Positions 62,916 through 64,000 of a stretch of 64,000 bases of DNA are shown here, in pieces. This stretch comes from Jejubacter sp036620675 (lineage in GTDB: Bacteria; Pseudomonadota; Gammaproteobacteria; Enterobacterales; Enterobacteriaceae), in NCBI GenBank assembly GCA_036620675.1, contig JAZHEE010000018.1. One strand, given 5' to 3'. Below the pieces are notes generated by a model that saw only the letters and a program-made list of their open reading frames with translations, was not told the origin of the DNA and did not search any database. Positions within the stretch are counted from its first letter, which is position 1. The number at the start of each line of letters is the position of its first letter. The translations under genes and the position numbers were made by a program.

Positions 62916-63206
62916 ATGTCGTTTCCCTGAGAATATTTGTCATGGGAATGGAGGCAAACTTCAGATTTGACGGATACGCTGATCACGAGGCTGAGGATCA
63001 GTATCGATGTGTCGATCTGATGGAAGGCCATTGCTGGATAGCATCAGTCATCAGCATTGGGGTAATGTGATAACAGCCAGGGGGAAGCGAGGATTATTAG
63101 AAATATATCTTCTTTAGAAACAGTATTATTTACCTTAATGATAGCGTATGCCTGATCAACAACACAGCATCGAAACTACTCAATTTATCGTAAGGAAACA
63201 CCGTTT

Positions 63207-63752
63207 ATGCGTCATTTTTTGACAACTTACCGGGACTCAATCCTCGCACTTGCAGGGTTCATCATTGCCATTATCTCACTTGGGTTCGCTATCTGGCAGG
63301 GCAGAGAGGAAATCAGGCACAACCATATTTCTGTCGAACCGAGAATAAATGCCTATTTCTCCAATGATGGGCGAAAAAATCAGTGGGGAATTTATGCCAT
63401 CAACAACGGTATGGGAACGGCCTTTGTTAACAGGATGGTCGTGATGGTCAATGGTAAACCCGTGGAGCCCATTGACAACAATATCTTCCTTGGAGCAGTT
63501 CTGGCACTCGGCCTTCACGCTAAATGTTTTGTGATTGGTGGTCCGCGTCCGAATGATTCCTTCAAGGTTGGAGAAGAAATATTTCTGGTGGAAGCAAGAG
63601 GTTCAGAAAAAAATTGTGCTGAAGACCGACTACGACTGAAGTGGGCTTCACAAAATCCACACCAACTGGAATTTGTGCTGAATATGGAATCTATTTACGG
63701 CGATAAGTTTCGTTATACCTATTCGTTGAATCGTCAGGTCAAACTGGATTAA
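63207..63752 (+). CDS. Unknown protein with N-terminal membrane anchor
   Basis: A protein of 181 residues. One hydrophobic span (about 11-30, SILALAGFIIAIISLGFAIW) is followed by a soluble domain with a beta-rich look (EPRINAYFSNDGRKNQWGIY, NNGMGTAFVNRMVVMVNGKP). The start follows TAAGGAAACACC. I do not recognise the family. Similar small membrane proteins occur in genomic islands and phage-defence neighbourhoods, but no partner gene is visible here. It lies between two transposable elements next to selC, so it is probably transferred cargo. Confidence 0.65.
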   Translation: MRHFLTTYRDSILALAGFIIAIISLGFAIWQGREEIRHNHISVEPRINAYFSNDGRKNQWGIYAINNGMGTAFVNRMVVMVNGKPVEPIDNNIFLGAVLALGLHAKCFVIGGPRPNDSFKVGEEIFLVEARGSEKNCAEDRLRLKWASQNPHQLEFVLNMESIYGDKFRYTYSLNRQVKLD

Positions 63753-63835
63753 CGTCCGGGAACACATTAGCATGGTCGGGAGTGTTAGAAATTCTGTGTC
63801 ATTCGAGTCAATATACAATCAAAAAGGAATGACAC

Positions 63836-64000
63836 ATGTCCCAACCCTTCGATTTCGACAAAGCGCTTAAAGCACTCCAGTCCGGCCAGGCACTAACGGG
63901 CAAGGACGGTATTTTAACACCTCTAATCAAACAGTTAACCGAAGCGGCGCTATCTGCTGAACTTGATTCCCATCTGGCCCAGGATGTGGAAGCCAACCGT
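63836..64000 (+). CDS. IS256-family transposase (5' part, cut by window end)
   Basis: The frame begins MSQPFDFDKALKALQSGQAL and continues LTPLIKQLTEAALSAELDSH, the usual N-terminus of IS256-family (mutator-type) transposases. Only 55 codons are in the window. An AAAGGA ribosome binding site precedes it. The left end of the element is probably near 63778 (GGGAGTGTTAGAAATTCTG), but its other end is outside. Confidence 0.85.
   Translation, partial: MSQPFDFDKALKALQSGQALTGKDGILTPLIKQLTEAALSAELDSHLAQDVEANR

Noticed and set aside
62771..63031. Minus-strand frame of 86 codons overlapping the YfjJ-like fragment
   Set aside because: It overlaps the better-supported fragment in another frame and has no recognisable features.

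Overview
The window is chromosomal DNA of a member of the Enterobacteriaceae, outside Escherichia itself. Nearly every core gene has a clear E. coli counterpart of almost the same length: glyQS, wecH, xylAB, bax, avtA, aldB, yiaY, selAB, yibF, mtlADR, yibL, yiiM, sodA, rhaT, rhaRS, rhaBAD, rhaM, fdhD, fdoGHI, fdhE and selC. The selC tRNA looks identical to the E. coli gene as I remember it. The gene order is a mosaic of E. coli segments and contains several accessory insertions. I cannot name the genus from the sequence alone. Core genes look GC-rich; the accessory pieces (fimbrial regulator and adhesin, colicin locus, ToxR-like gene, selC island) are visibly AT-rich.

Layout. 1-4.8 kb: the end of an aromatic-acid MFS transporter and the ascG/ascFB aryl-beta-glucoside system. 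5.3-11.2 kb: a chaperone-usher fimbrial operon whose LuxR-type regulator and tip adhesin are both frameshifted. 11.3-17.3 kb: glyQS, then a TRAP transporter operon lying between glyQ and ysaB. 17.5-33 kb: ysaB, wecH, xylBA, xylR, bax, avtA, ysaA, aldB, yiaY, selB and selA; xylFGH and malS, present at these positions in E. coli, are absent. 33.2-35.1 kb: a decayed or mis-sequenced pore-forming colicin gene with its immunity gene. 35.1-40.3 kb: yibF, the mannitol operon with four CRP-like sites, and yibL. 40.3-51.8 kb: yiiM, a small double-glycine-leader (microcin-like) gene, sodA, and the complete L-rhamnose regulon. That regulon has a striking array of about ten 57-bp hairpin units between rhaA and rhaD. 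51.8-58.8 kb: a 52-residue histidine-rich lipoprotein, then fdhD and fdoGHI-fdhE, where fdoG carries an in-frame UGA selenocysteine codon. 59-61.2 kb: an orphan prepilin peptidase divergent from a membrane-anchored ToxR-like regulator. 61.2-64 kb: selC followed by mobile DNA: an IS3-type element, a truncated YfjJ-like prophage gene, an unknown membrane protein, and the start of an IS256-family transposase.

How the genes work together. Three complete sugar circuits are present: asc for beta-glucosides, mtl for mannitol and rha for rhamnose. A fourth, for xylose, lacks its ABC transporter here. All the dedicated tRNA-Sec machinery except SelD (selA, selB, selC) lies in one window with its client, formate dehydrogenase-O, and with that enzyme's maturation factors FdhD and FdhE. 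Two separate bacteriocin-type loci are present: the colicin remnant and the double-glycine peptide.

Caveat. Four apparent single-base losses in the colicin, immunity and fimbrial-regulator genes all fall in A/T homopolymer runs. They may be genuine decay, slippage-prone sites, or sequencing errors. All family assignments come from reading the sequence and from memory of the families; no database search was run.
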